Source of the DNA: Escarpia spicata
Taxonomy: Eukaryota > Annelida > Polychaeta > Sabellida > Siboglinidae
Direction of reading: 5' to 3'
NCBI GenBank assembly: GCA_963995525.1
Contig: OZ023214.1
Coordinates: forward strand, 19,096,667-19,160,666
Length of the DNA stretch: 64,000 nt
Each line of letters opens with the position of its first letter. Within the stretch, counting starts at the first letter, position 1. The position numbers and the translations under genes are program-made. Positions 37,947-49,800 of the stretch are shown piece by piece. The notes under the pieces were generated by a model. The model worked only from the letters and a program-made list of their open reading frames with translations, did not search any database and was not told the DNA's origin.

Positions 37947-39548
37947 GATTGCATTGCTAATGCTGCAGTTGTTAACATTTGTGGCACCTAAGTCGAAGCT
38001 CCTTCCTCAACTGGTTTAAGTCCATCACAAATCCTTTATCCAAGTAATTAGGATGTAAATATTAATGTCCGCAGTGGATTTAATAAAAAGTGATTACTGT
38101 TTAGATTGTTAAAAGAATTGACTTTAATTGTTGTATCTGATAATTTACAAAACTCAGTTGTCTTGCTGACAGTTAGCATTCAAACCACTAAACTAGTCAG
38201 CTACGTGATATTTGAGAAAGCAACATTAACAACAGCTGCACAGAGAGTGGGAAACAACATAATCGTGCAGCGTATTCGTGTGAGGATTCCAATTGTGAAA
38301 ATCACTTGAATTAATGTCTGGGCAAACATGCAAAAAGTAAAAAAATTCAGGTGATTTCACACAAAAAACATGACAAGTTTACACAAACAAGTTAGCCTAC
38401 TGTAGTGGATACTAGGTAGGTTTCCTTTTGCGCAAAATCTAATTTAACATGAAACAAGTGGGAAAAAAATCGAATTGACAAGGCACCTTTAATTAATGTG
38501 ATGCCTTCTGTCAATTTCATGGAACGTTTTTACCGTACACACATTGTGTTTATCCAGCGCTCCAGACAACATCCCCCGAGCTGACCACATCCGCACACTC
38601 ATCAAAGACATCTGGGATCTGAGGATTGCTAAGTTGAGGAGCAGTATTGACACCTTCATTAAAAGTGACGCCACCCACGCCAAGGTAACTAAACGTCTCA
38701 TCTTTTTAGGTCATCCAAGATATTAAACTTCTCATTCTCTTTTGCCCTCCACTGCTCCCTATCAACAGCCCCCTCCCTCTCCCTTCCAACTGCCTCCATT
38801 TTACCTGAAGCCGTCACATGTCTGTTTGCTTCTGATCGCTTCTGTAGTCAGCCCGCATCTTGTTCCCGTGAAATGATGTCCGAATGCTGTGGTTTCCAGA
38901 TTATTTGTATCCAGATTAACAAGATTGCTGTATATATATATATATATGTTAGGGTTAGGGTATAATATATATATATACACTGTATATATATATGTATATA
39001 TATCACATATACCCATTAAGCACACACACCCTAATTTCCAGACACACCTTTTTAGCAGTGAAAGAGATCTCCAATGCTAACATTGACAGTTGTGTCTATT
39101 ATTGTAATTACATTTTTACCAATGTCACACTGCATTCAAAGCTGTGATAAAAGAATATTGAGAGGTCCACGTAAAATATCTGACTTTACAGAGCTCCCAA
39201 ATGTGGATGAACAACTCGCTTGCCAGCCACCTATACTGAGATGGTTTTTACCCAGGAACTCCAGGAGTCAAAGAAAACGTGTGTACACACTTGTACACAC
39301 TTGTACACACTTGTACACTTACTGGAACTTAACAGAATGAGTACGATGTATATAGAATTTGAAGTGATCACTAACTACTAGGTGTGCGTGATGTTTGTAC
39401 ATTTGTTGCTGTCTACTTGTAGCTGAACCACCTCACACTGATGGAGTTGAACACCGTTCGACCGTTCCTAACCAAAGCCCTTGATCACATGCAGCTGCTG
39501 CGAAACAACATGCTGCATGGCGCCACCTACAGGACAACACAGGACTGA
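34163..39548 (+). CDS. GINS2: GINS complex subunit 2 (PSF2), five exons
   Basis: Joining 34163-34255, 36974-37088, 37548-37647, 38558-38684 and 39423-39548 gives 186 codons plus stop with phase-consistent GT-AG junctions. Human PSF2 is 185 residues. Diagnostic segments in order are [55 protein letters not shown], a [13 protein letters not shown] helix, [20 protein letters not shown] and IAKLRSS, then an LTLMELN tail. PSF2 pairs with SLD5, PSF1 and PSF3 in the GINS tetramer, which joins CDC45 and MCM2-7 as the CMG replicative helicase in the nucleus. A second ATG follows the first directly, so the start could be one codon later. The gene is divergent from TMEM143 and convergent with GSE1. Confidence 0.97.
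34707..35122. mobile_element. hAT-like MITE in GINS2 intron 1, 416 bp
   Basis: Imperfect terminal inverted repeats: TAGACTTGGTTCAATTC on the left, and CAGACCTGGCTTCAATTC read inward from the right. Flanks TTTCGTAC and CTTAGTAC match at 6 of 8 positions, consistent with a decayed 8-bp target duplication. Subterminal DNA is filled with AATTCAATTC-type iterations. It encodes no transposase. Confidence 0.7.
35683..36953. mobile_element. possible element bounded by iterated GGACAGTTG ends
   Basis: The left edge has CGGACAGTTGCTCACCGGAC. The right edge (36899-36953) has the same motif inverted and iterated about three times. A single related block lies at 19570-19626. The interior encodes nothing recognisable and no target duplication was found, so the boundaries are tentative. 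Confidence 0.3.
36220..36890 (+). repeat. diverged direct duplication in GINS2 intron 1
   Basis: Sequence at about 36220-36300 (GAGAAAGAAGTTCCACCAAG onward) is repeated in diverged form at about 36812-36890 (GAGAATGAAGTTCCATCCAA onward), followed in both by an AAAACACACRACAT segment. Confidence 0.6.
36974..37088 (+). CDS. GINS2: GINS2 exon 2
   Basis: Encodes [20 protein letters not shown] through [11 protein letters not shown], the most conserved part of the PSF2 beta domain. Flanked by TTTCAG and GTTAGT. Confidence 0.97.
37548..37647 (+). CDS. GINS2: GINS2 exon 3
   Basis: Encodes [20 protein letters not shown] and [13 protein letters not shown]. Flanked by TTGTAG and GTGAGT. It starts and ends inside codons that match the neighbouring exons. 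Confidence 0.95.
37833..37945. repeat. (TTGA)n/(CTGA)n microsatellite in GINS2 intron 3
   Basis: Tetranucleotide tract of TTGA with a central CTGA block (about 37860-37880). Confidence 0.96.
37988..38495 (+). repeat. dispersed repeat family, copy C (GINS2 intron 3)
   Basis: Begins near CTCCTTCCTCAACTGGTTTA and ends near AAGGCACCTTTAA, about 60 bases before exon 4. It contains GTGGATACTAGGTAGGTTT and TTAGCATTCAAACCACTAAA, matching copies A and B. Confidence 0.75.
38558..38684 (+). CDS. GINS2: GINS2 exon 4
   Basis: Encodes [35 protein letters not shown] and SDATHAK, the core alpha-helical region. Flanked by TATCCAG and GTAACT. Confidence 0.97.
38936..39003. repeat. AT-rich simple repeat in GINS2 intron 4
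   Basis: Two TATA tracts separated by GTTAGGGTTAGGGTATAATA, which includes two telomere-type TTAGGG units. Confidence 0.8.
39423..39548 (+). CDS. GINS2: GINS2 exon 5 (C-terminus)
   Basis: Encodes [40 protein letters not shown], then D and stop. The acceptor is CTTGTAG. Confidence 0.97.
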   Translation: MNHLTLMELNTVRPFLTKALDHMQLLRNNMLHGATYRTTQD

Positions 39549-40270
39549 GCAGTGCGGCAGTCTGTGGATCTCAGCGTTATTCTATGTGTTGTGAACGCCT
39601 GATGTGACTGCCAGTTTGTTTGCGAGTGCGTAGGACTTGTACATTTCTGCCCGTGTGCAACCTTCAGCAGAGTTGAGTCAGCCAGACAGCATCTGTTCTT
39701 GAGACAACACCACCAAGCCAAATCAAGAGAGAGTTCACAGTTATTTACACCGAGATGTGGCATACTGACACGGTGGTTTCGCGAATAGATGCCAAGAACA
39801 ATTCCATTTTGTTTGTGAAAAATGATTTATATTGACTAACATTTTCACAATGGGATATTTATAAAAAAAAGTCATCATGATTCTGTAAGACATCCTGTTG
39901 TACACTTTGTGCTGTAGCAGTGATTGGGGGTGGCTGTTGACGTTTCACCCCAAGAGAACCAGAGTATTGCTGACTTGGTCGGTCAGCACACCTGAACTGA
40001 CAAAAACACATGGACATTGTTAGTATACGCACTGACCTTGTGTGGCCAATCGACCAAGTTCAAATGCCATATAGACTGAATGAGACTGTTGGTTTACTGG
40101 TTCACAGAAGTTCACAAGACAAGGTTTCCATCAGTCTTATGGGTAAACTACCACCCAGCCCCACCGATACAGGGTGTGGCACTTTACCTGGACTTACGAT
40201 TTTGGTCGATCCGAAGTGACTTCCAAAAGTGCAGCTACCGAGGGTAATAGTCAGTGGATTCAACAAGATA
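39549..40270 (+). other. GINS2 3' flank or 3' UTR
   Basis: No further coding sequence. I found no AATAAA here, so cleavage may use a variant signal or lie beyond the downstream minisatellite. Confidence 0.4.
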
Positions 40271-42430
40271 TTACCCATCATGCTGCCTGGATTTAATTTA
40301 CACAGTGGCGTCAGTGTACATTATCTGTTATTACCCATCATGCTGCCCGGATTTAATATACACAATGGCGTCAGTGTACATTATCTGTTATTCCCCATCA
40401 TGCTGCCCGGATTTAATATACACAATGGCGTCAGTGTACGTTATCTGTTATTCCCCATCATGCTGCCCGGATTTAATATACACAATGGCGTCAGTGTACA
40501 TTATCTTTTATTACCCATCATGCTCCCCGGATTTAATATACACAATGGCGTCAGTGTACGTTATCTGTTATTACCCATCATGCTGCCCGGATTTAATATA
40601 CACAATGGCGTCAGTGTACATTATCTTTTATTCCCCATCATGCTCCCCGGATTTAATATACACAATGGCGTCAGTGTACGTTATCTGTTATTACCCATCA
40701 TGTTGCCCGGATTTAATATACACAATGGCGTCAGTGTACATTATCTGTTATTTCCCATCATGCTGCCCGGATTTAATATACACAATGGCGTCGGTGTACA
40801 TTATCTGTTATTACCCATCATGCTGCCCGGATTTAATATACACAATGGCGTCAGTGTACATTATCTGTTATTTCCCATCATGCTGCCCGGATTTAATATA
40901 CACAATGGCGTCAGTGTACATTATCTGTTATTACCCATCATGCTCCCCGGATTTAATATTCACAATGGCGTCAGTGTACGTTATCTGTTATTACCCATCA
41001 TGCTCCCCGGATTTAATATACACAATGGCGTCAGTGTACGTTATCTGTTATTACCCATCATGCTGCCCGGATTTAATATACACAATGGCGTCGGTGTACA
41101 TTATCTGTTATTCCCCATCATGCTCCCCGGATTTTATATTCACAATGGCGTCAGTGTACGTTATCTGATATTACCCATCATGCTGCCCGGATTTAATATA
41201 CACAATGGCGTCGGTGTACATTATCTGTTATTCCCCATCATGCTCCCCGGATTTAATATACACAATGGCGTCAGTGTACGTTATCTGTTATTTCCCATCA
41301 TGCTGCCCGGATTTAATATACACAATGGCGTCGGTGTACATTATCTGTTATTACCCATCATGCTGCCCGGATTTAATATACACAATGGCGTCAGTGTACA
41401 TTATCTGTTATTACCCATCATGCTGCCCGGATTTAATATACACAATGGCGTCAGTGTACATTATCTGTTATTACCCATCATGCTGCCCGGATTTAATATA
41501 CACAATGGCGTCAGTGTACATTATCTGTTATTTCTCATCATGCTGCCCGGATTTAATATACACAATGGCGTCGGTGTACATTATCTGTTATTACCCATCA
41601 TGCTGCCCGGATTTAATATACACAATGGCGTCAGTGTACGTTATCTGTTATTACCCATCATGCTGCCCGGATTTAATATACACAATGGCGTCAGTGTACA
41701 TTATCTTTTATTCCCCATCATGCTCCCCGGATTTAATATACACAATGGCGTCAGTGTACGTTATCTGTTATTACCCATCATGTTGCCCGGATTTAATATA
41801 CACAATGGCGTCAGTGTACATTATCTGTTATTTCCCATCATGCTGCCCGGATTTAATATACACAATGGCGTCGGTGTACATTATCTGTTATTACCCATCA
41901 TGCTGCCCGGATTTAATATACACAATGGCGTCAGTGTACATTATCTGTTATTTCCCATCATGCTGCCCGGATTTAATATACACAATGGCGTCGGTGTACA
42001 TTATCTGTTATTACCCATCATGCTCCCCGGATTTAATATTCACAATGGCGTCAGTGTACGTTATCTGTTATTACCCATCATGCTCCCCGGATTTAATATA
42101 CACAATGGCGTCAGTGTACGTTATCTGTTATTACCCATCATGCTGCCCGGATTTAATATACACAATGGCGTCGGTGTACATTATCTGTTATTCCCCATCA
42201 TGCTCCCCGGATTTTATATTCACAATGGCGTCAGTGTACGTTATCTGATATTACCCATCATGCTGCCCGGATTTAATATACACAATGGCGTCGGTGTACA
42301 TTATCTGTTATTACCCATCATGCTGCCCGGATTTAATATACACAATGGCGTCGGTGTACATTATCTGTTATTACCCATCATGCTGCCCGGATTTAATATA
42401 CACAATGGCATCAGTGTACATTATCTGTTA
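40271..42430. repeat. 60-bp minisatellite, 36 copies, higher-order structure
   Basis: Exactly 60-bp units containing TTACCCATCATGCTGCCCGG and ACACAATGGCGTCAGTGTAC. Diagnostic variants recur exactly 1,080 bp (18 units) apart, and 40561-41220 is repeated almost identically at 41641-42300. Since 60 is a multiple of three, a 734-codon frame and overlapping shifted frames stay open. All have 20-residue periodicity and none has other coding features, so I treat it as non-coding. Confidence 0.97.
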
Positions 42431-42569
42431 TAACAATTTAATTTTCATGACACGTATGACACGTGATCACCAAGCCAGAACACACAAGTGCTGTTTCAAG
42501 GACTTTTCAAATTAGGTGACCACCCTTGATATAATGTTAAACTCGGTAGAAATCTATGGACAAATTCTA

Positions 42570-42575
42570 AATAAA
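42570..42575 (+). terminator. possible distal poly(A) signal for GINS2
   Basis: The first AATAAA I found on the plus strand after the GINS2 stop. If used, the 3' UTR would contain the whole 60-bp minisatellite. Speculative. Confidence 0.2.
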
Positions 42576-42837
42576 TTCTATTATAAATCCAAATTGTGTG
42601 CACTTCTAACAACGGGCTGTAACAATTTCTTCAACAGAACATTGTGATTAATATTCTCAACAATTACCGAGTTTCAAAATCATAAACTGCCATGTTACAT
42701 TTAATCATATATTAGAAGTGCACAAAATTTGAACTTTTAATAATTATGTCTGACAAGTGCACTGAAAAACAGAACAAAAACATTCTCACATTGTCAGCAT
42801 AATCTTTAATATCCATTCACTTTTGTACAGAAAAATA

Positions 42838-42843
42838 TTTATT
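42838..42843 (-). terminator. GSE1: candidate poly(A) signal of GSE1
   Basis: AATAAA on the minus strand about 940 bases past the GSE1 stop codon. Its use is inferred from position. Confidence 0.35.
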
Positions 42844-43780
42844 CAATCAACACACGCTAGACACGCGTTACTATGATGAAACAAAAAATGCGACTTAGAA
42901 AAACCCAATACTCTTGATCTCTCGACATTTCTGTGTCTTTATCGTTCAAGCAATCTACAAACATTACACACCGAGATCCTACACTTGAGAGACAAAACAA
43001 GGAACAACGTGGCCTCAAATTACTCCCTTTACATCCATATAAATAGTTATGTAATACACAGGTAATAGTACTGTGATGCACATTCATCTCGTGTTGGTCT
43101 GTACTGTTGTCATCACTCAACATTTTAATGGTGACATCACAACTGCTCAGGTTTCAGCATTATTTCCTCAAGAAATGCACAGGCATAGTCATGTATGCCT
43201 TCACAGGCATTACATCACCTTATATGATGTGATTCGTTAAAATATATCAGGAATTTGTTTTTACCAGATCACAAATCATAATGTGCATGATATACCTGTA
43301 CTATGTTGTTGATAGGTGTTTTCCCTGTTGTTTTGGGGCAAAAAAAAATTAATTACTGCTTTACACAATTTAATCACCCACCAAAACATGTTTTGAACAT
43401 GCAGTCTGTTGAACATATACTTTAAGGAAATTCTTTAACGAGGAAATCTGGTATATCCATTTGAAACAACCTATTTAAATGCATCTTTTTCTTACGAATT
43501 GCTGTGCACCGATAACTATTCCGATATTTGCTCTCCATGTAACATAACGGATACAGATATAGCCGTCTACAAAACGAGCCGATTTCTCAAGTACCGGCCA
43601 CAAACACGCGACCCAATTCCCGCACGTGGCATTTCTTGAAGCCAAACGAGATGTTACAATCAGTCACCACATTTCATGTGGATCATAAAAAATGACATAA
43701 TAGTGTTCAATTGGCAGTTTCATTCAACTGGTTTATTCCAGACTGGTGGTGTCGTGAGATGCGAGTTGCTCAGATGACGG
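42844..43780 (-). other. GSE1 3' UTR or flank
   Basis: AT-rich, non-coding, between the GSE1 stop codon and a candidate poly(A) signal. Confidence 0.4.
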
Positions 43781-43876
43781 TCATCGTAGGACTCGCAGAC
43801 CTTTCGTGAGGTTCTCGATTGCTGCCTGACATCGTTGTCTCTCTTCATCTGCACGTTTCTTCTTTTCTAACAAGTC
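43781..43876 (-). CDS. GSE1: GSE1 exon 15 (C-terminus)
   Basis: Encodes DLLEKKKRADEERQRCQAAI, ENLTKGLRVLR and stop, the last heptads of the coiled coil. The acceptor is GTTTTAG, phase 0. Confidence 0.93.
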   Translation of the reverse strand, partial: DLLEKKKRADEERQRCQAAIENLTKGLRVLR

Positions 43877-46800
43877 CTAAAACAATCAACACACACTAAG
43901 AAATCTCTTAAAACTCTCTTCTCTAGCAACTACTGATACAATCAGCACAGGCTGCGAGAAATCTCGTAAATTTCTCTTATCCTGCAAGTCCTGAAGAAAT
44001 CACCACAGGCTGTGAGAAATTTCTTAAAACACACCACAGCTCACTTAGCACATCATAAATCATGTTTGTTCAGGGTAGTGAGAGCAGTTTATATGCATTG
44101 TTGATAAATAAAAGTAGTTTTCTCAAAACCACAGAAATAAGTTGTTATTTTGATATTATACATTAGATATTCCGTGACTAATTTTGTAGCAGCTTTATGA
44201 AAAAAATCTTTCAAGAATATTTGCCCTGCTGCCAAATGGTGAACGACAACAGAAGAGACAGTACGTTGTTGATGTAGTACTGACCGAGAGTGTGGCACCG
44301 AGTGCCTCGGCCGTCCGTGTCAGGCGACTCTTGGTGTGTTTCCCACGTTCCCCCTCCTCTGCCAGGATCTGTTTTTCCATCCTTCGCTCTGAAGCAACAA
44401 ACACCTCCGCTATAAAACATCTCCCATCATAGCTTCATGGAAATGGGAGAAAACAATGATGTGACGAAGTGACAGAACTGTCGGGTGGCTGATGTGACGA
44501 AGTGACAGAACTGTCGGGTGGCTGATGTGACGAAGTGACAGAACTGTCGGGTGGCTGATGTGACGAAGTGACAGAACTGTCGGGTGGCTGGTGTGACGAA
44601 GTGACAGAACTGTCGGGTGGCTGGTGTGACGAAGTGACAGAACTGTCGGGTGGCTGATGTGACGAAGTGACAGAACTGTCGGGTGGCTGATGTGACGAAG
44701 TGACAGAACTGTCGGGTGGCTGGTGTGACGAAGTGACAGAACTGTCGGGTGGCTGGTGTGACGAAGTGACAGAACTGTCGGGTGGCTGGTGTGACGAAGT
44801 GACAGAACTGTCGGGTGGCTGGTGTGACGAAGTGACAGAACTGTCGGGTGGCTGGTGTGACGAAGTGACAGAACTGTCGGGTGGCTGGTGTGACGAAGTG
44901 ACAGAACTGTCGGGTGGCTGATGTGACAAAGTGACAGAACTGTCGGGTGGCTGGTGTGACGAAGTGACAGAACTGTCGGGTGGCTGATGTGACGAAGTGA
45001 CAGAACTGTCGGGTGGCTGATGTGACGAAGTGACAGAACTGTCGGGTGGCTGATGTGACGAAGTGACAGAACTGTCGGGTGGCTGGTGTGACGAAGTGAC
45101 AGAACTGTCGGGTGGCTGGTGTGACGAAGTGACAGAACTGTCGGGTGGCTGGTGTGACGAAGTGACAGAACTGTCGGGTGGCTGATGTGACGAAGTGACA
45201 GAACTGTCGGGTGGCTGATGTGACGAAGTGACAGAACTGTCGGGTGGCTGATGTGACGAAGTGACAGAACTGTCGGGTGGCTGATGTGACGAAGTGACAG
45301 AACTGTCGGGTGGCTGATGTGACGAAGTGACAGAACTGTCGGGTGGCTGATGTGACGAAGTGACAGAACTGTCGGGTGGCTGATGTGACGAAGTGACAGA
45401 ACTGTCGGGTGGCTGGTTATACCGAAGACAAAAACTAAACTTGTTGCATTTCTTTTACTTGTTGATTATTTAATTTAAATACTATTTGTGAAATTGTTGT
45501 TGGTGAAGTGTTGCAGTCAAACGTCTTACAAAGTCACTGGGAATGCAATATTCAGTGGTGACAATAATGGAGAGCCAAATAGGATGTAAGTGATCAATAT
45601 ATACAGTAGAACCCCCACTTTACGGTCACCTCAGTAATACAGCCATCTCGCAATTAAGGTCATCTTAGGACAGGTCCAAGTTACTTAAATAACAACAAAG
45701 TAAAGGAAATTAGTCCTGCTAATATAATCACCTGACCATTCAGTTTGCGTTGGCCCAAGACTGCGCTATGAGCTTGCAATGTAAATACATTACAAAATCT
45801 GTTAGCAAAACGTTCTAAAAGGCAACCACACACACACACCACTTCTACGTGATTGGTCGACATAGTTCATATGTCTGGATTTTGATACCACATTCCACAC
45901 ACACCTTCAGCATGTCTCTGGTACGCTTCCATGACCACTTCGATACCCGGCCAGCGGAATGCCTCGGTAGCATGATGCTCTGTCGGTCCACCAGGTGCAC
46001 TAGCTGTTCGACCTTGACCCAAGTTGTTAGTTTGTGTGTAGTCTGCGTCGTCCGTATGCACACCAGCGACCTTCAAACCTGCAAAACACGATCATCAACA
46101 TCAGCCTTCTGTTTCTGTGGCAATTCACAAAACTCACTACAAATCGTCCCGGAAAACTGAAAATAAAACACAAGTTCACATACATAGCTTCATCATGACA
46201 ACATTGTATATATACATAATATATATATAATATTAAACTAGCTTACGCCTGAACACGGAGAAACAGACCAAGTGCAGCATTTACATACTTTACATTACAT
46301 ACTTTTGATCTCGAAACTTGTTAATTTCTGTTGCCATTAAAGGCGCTGAACCGATATTTCCTGGTAAGGTAAACTAAAGCCACAGTGGCGGCCTCTAAAG
46401 GGTGGCTCACTACTCGATTTGTTCACTGTTTCATATTAAGGGTAGCCACTACTCGAAAACGCATATATAACCAATATGCCATATCTCTTTTAATATTGAA
46501 TATAACATAACCAGATTTGGAGCACTGATTACAAAATGAATGGTATATGATGTGTGAAATATGGGCACGTTTGGTTGTGTATTACCATGGCAATGAACGT
46601 TTCAAGTGAGATGGATTTTCACATCCTTGAAAATTATTCTGAGCTAACAACTGTATGTATGATCATGCAACTGTCAAGAATCATTAGCTAGAATACTCCT
46701 TTGTGCAATAAGGTGGTTTTGGGCAAGGATGTCTGACTTCATTGACTGTTGTTCAGGTTTGAGCATTTTTCAAGACGTCATGAAAAAAGCTAAAACCTAA

Positions 46801-49800
46801 AGTCCCATCTCACAACAGTCATTGTCGTTCATGTGTCGGTGTAAGCTAATATACATTATTAGCATTTCTTGTGTACAAAACTTTCTGCTAAGCAAATAAA
46901 AGAATCACGCAACACTGCATTCAGGGCTGAGCAACAGGCTCCTATGGGTTTGCGAGACATGTTCTGCTTGGTTAACCAGGAGCATCCAGGTGACAACAAT
47001 GCTGGATCCCAGTGTCTTGCGACACACAGATCCTCCCTTGGGGCCTACAGAATGTGAGTGGGAGAGGAAAATAACAAAAGGACTGCTTTCATGTGACTGA
47101 GAGGCAGCATCTGTTTACTTACACAAGAATATGGTAAATTGTTGCAACAACAAGGTCAAACTGTTGCAACAACAAGGTCAAACTGTTGCAACCACAAGGT
47201 CAAACTATTGCGACCACAAGGCAAACTGTTGCAACAAGGTCAAGCTGTCGAAACAACAAGGTCAAACTGTTGCAACCACAAGGTCAAACTATTGCGACCA
47301 CAAGGCAAACTGTTGCAACAAGGTCAAGCTGTCGAAACAAAATACCTGTGCTGTAGTAATGCTGGCTCAACAGAGGGCAGCAATCTCACCTGTTTTGTTC
47401 TGCCGTTTCGTTGTCTCGAGTACAGCGTTGTGAAACTCGTGAGCAAAGACACGATGGTTTGCGTATTTGTCACTCTTCTGCAACTCTGGCGGCAGCCCGA
47501 CAGCTGGCTTCTCATTACGGGGTGCTCCAACTGTGGGCGGTAGGGTATCTTGCTTCTCACTGCGGGGTGCTCCATGAGACGGCGCAACTGTGGGCGGTAG
47601 GGTATCTTTAGTTGTCACATGACTGTGTTCTCGTTTTGGGACAGTGTCCTTTTGCGTTGAGTGGTGCTTGCGTTTCAAGGTCGTGGCGTCGGAATGCGCT
47701 AGAAGATAAAAACAAACGTAAAGCGTCGCAAATGTGCACGTTTTCACTGTTTACAAAAACTGTTCCTTTGTTGGCTTGGCAAAATAGTATAATCAATTTA
47801 TATATATATACTAGCTTACATCAGAACATTAAACATCATCTTTACAGTATTTTAAGCTTTTAAAACTTGTTCCCCCTATGGAAGCCTCTGGAGGATAATT
47901 CCCACTCATTGCTCTCAGAAAGCCATAACATATCAAAAGACCTAACTAACTCAAAATAACTATCTTTCTCGTTTCATTTTTGAACATTTGGCCTGTGTAT
48001 CTTCCAACTTGCAAACACTAATATATGGGTGTATTAGGTGCAATTTGGCAGGCAGTCTGCCTTCAACATATTTATTCTGGTATCAAGAATATATCAATAC
48101 ATGTCATTAAAATTAAATGGAATGGACATCAAGTTGTCAACAGAAAACAAAAGAGAGCAACACTGAGTCAATCATACCTGTCTCAGGGATGCAGTTTGTG
48201 GGAGAACTACGCGCTGCTTCTTGTGAGGTCTTTGTGAGGTTGGCGCAGCGTTTCTCATGATCCATCTCGCACGCCCGCCAGATCTGATCCATCTCTGTCA
48301 ACAAACACTCACTGGTGACAATACATTCTCCCTTCAAGATGACATAAAGGTGCAAAGTCGACTGCTTTGGTGGTAGAACTCAAGCTTTTTTTAATTCTGG
48401 GGATAATCTTGCAGTCTACCACTTTAGGGCGGAAATCTTGATATTTTATGATTTAAAAAATGATTACTAATTTTGAACGTAACTACACCAACTAGCCAAC
48501 ATTTCGTGTAGACAAAGCTACATACTAAGTAAATATGGAGTGGCTTTTCACATGCACTCCCAGCGACTGCAATGGTGCCACGTCCTATCTACCACCATCA
48601 CATCATGAAAAGCAGATCGCATTTGTGCAATATCACTTGGCAAGTCTGACTTAGCACGCTAGATATAGAACAACAGTTGTGGTGGCTATGTCACTCAGGC
48701 AGAGAGCGTACTACATCACGCAGGCAGATAGCATACTACGTCACGCAGGCAGAGAACATACTACGTCACTCAGGCAGAGAACATACTACGACACGCAGGC
48801 AGAGAACATACTACGTCACTCAGGCAGAGAACATACTACGTCACTCAGGCAGAGAACATACTATGTCACTCAGGCAGAGAACATACTATGTCACTCAGGC
48901 AGAGAACATACTATGTCACTCAGGCAGAGAACATACTATGTCACTCAGGCAGAGAACATACTATGTCACTCAGGCAGAGAACATACTACGTCACTCAGGC
49001 AGAGAACATACTACGTCACTCAGGCAGAGAACATACTACGTCACTCAGGCAGAGAACATACTATGTCACTCAGGCAGAGAACATACTATGTCACTCAGGC
49101 AGAGAACATACTACGTCACTCAGGCAGAGAACATACTACGTCACTCAGGCAGAGAACATACTACGTCACTCAGGCAGAGAACATACTACGTCACTCAGGC
49201 AGAGAACATACTATGTCACTCAGGCAGAGAACATACTATGTCACTCAGGCAGAGAACATACTATGTCACTCAGGCAGAGAACATACTATGTCACTCAGGC
49301 AGAGAACATACTATGTCATTCAGGCAGAGAACATACTATGTCACTCAGGCAGAGAACATACTGAGTAAACGTGAGCAGCTTGCAATCCACAAGGTTCAAC
49401 TATTCAAGTCAACAGACCACCCTGTCAGTTATTCCTGGAAAATTAGCTCTACGTTGGACTCTTGCAATGTTGCACCTGAAAGCTTTCTCAGAAATATCCT
49501 ACCTTTGATTGGATTGTGGCATTCCTCAACACATGCCCACTAATGGAGGGACAACAACATGTAGCAAAAACATGTGGCAAATACACCAGAAAGCGGCTAC
49601 AATTCATCCAACAGAAACCACAGAAATATTTAGTTACACACAAACAAAACATTAATAACCATGACAACACCACTGTGCTCAACATCATGTGAAAACAGCG
49701 CCAATGTATATGTAAAACTCACGTTTTCGTCGTTCCTTCGACACAGCCTCCAGCCCGAGCTGCTGAAGCACGTGGACCTTCTCCTTGTATTTGCTTTCCC

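Noticed and set aside
38941..38965. Interstitial telomere (GTTAGGGTTAGGGT)
   Set aside because: Only two TTAGGG units within an AT simple repeat; too short to call.
40271..42430. CRISPR-like or centromeric satellite
   Set aside because: No spacers. The array is only 2.2 kb and sits between two genes, so it is a minisatellite.
44435..44929. A 164-codon SHQPPDSSVTS repeat protein on the GSE1 strand
   Set aside because: It lies in the intron between two phase-matched exons (13 and 14). The frame is open because the 33-bp unit is a multiple of three.
48677..49543. A 288-codon repeat frame on the plus strand
   Set aside because: 25-bp array open in all three frames, inside GSE1 intron 10.
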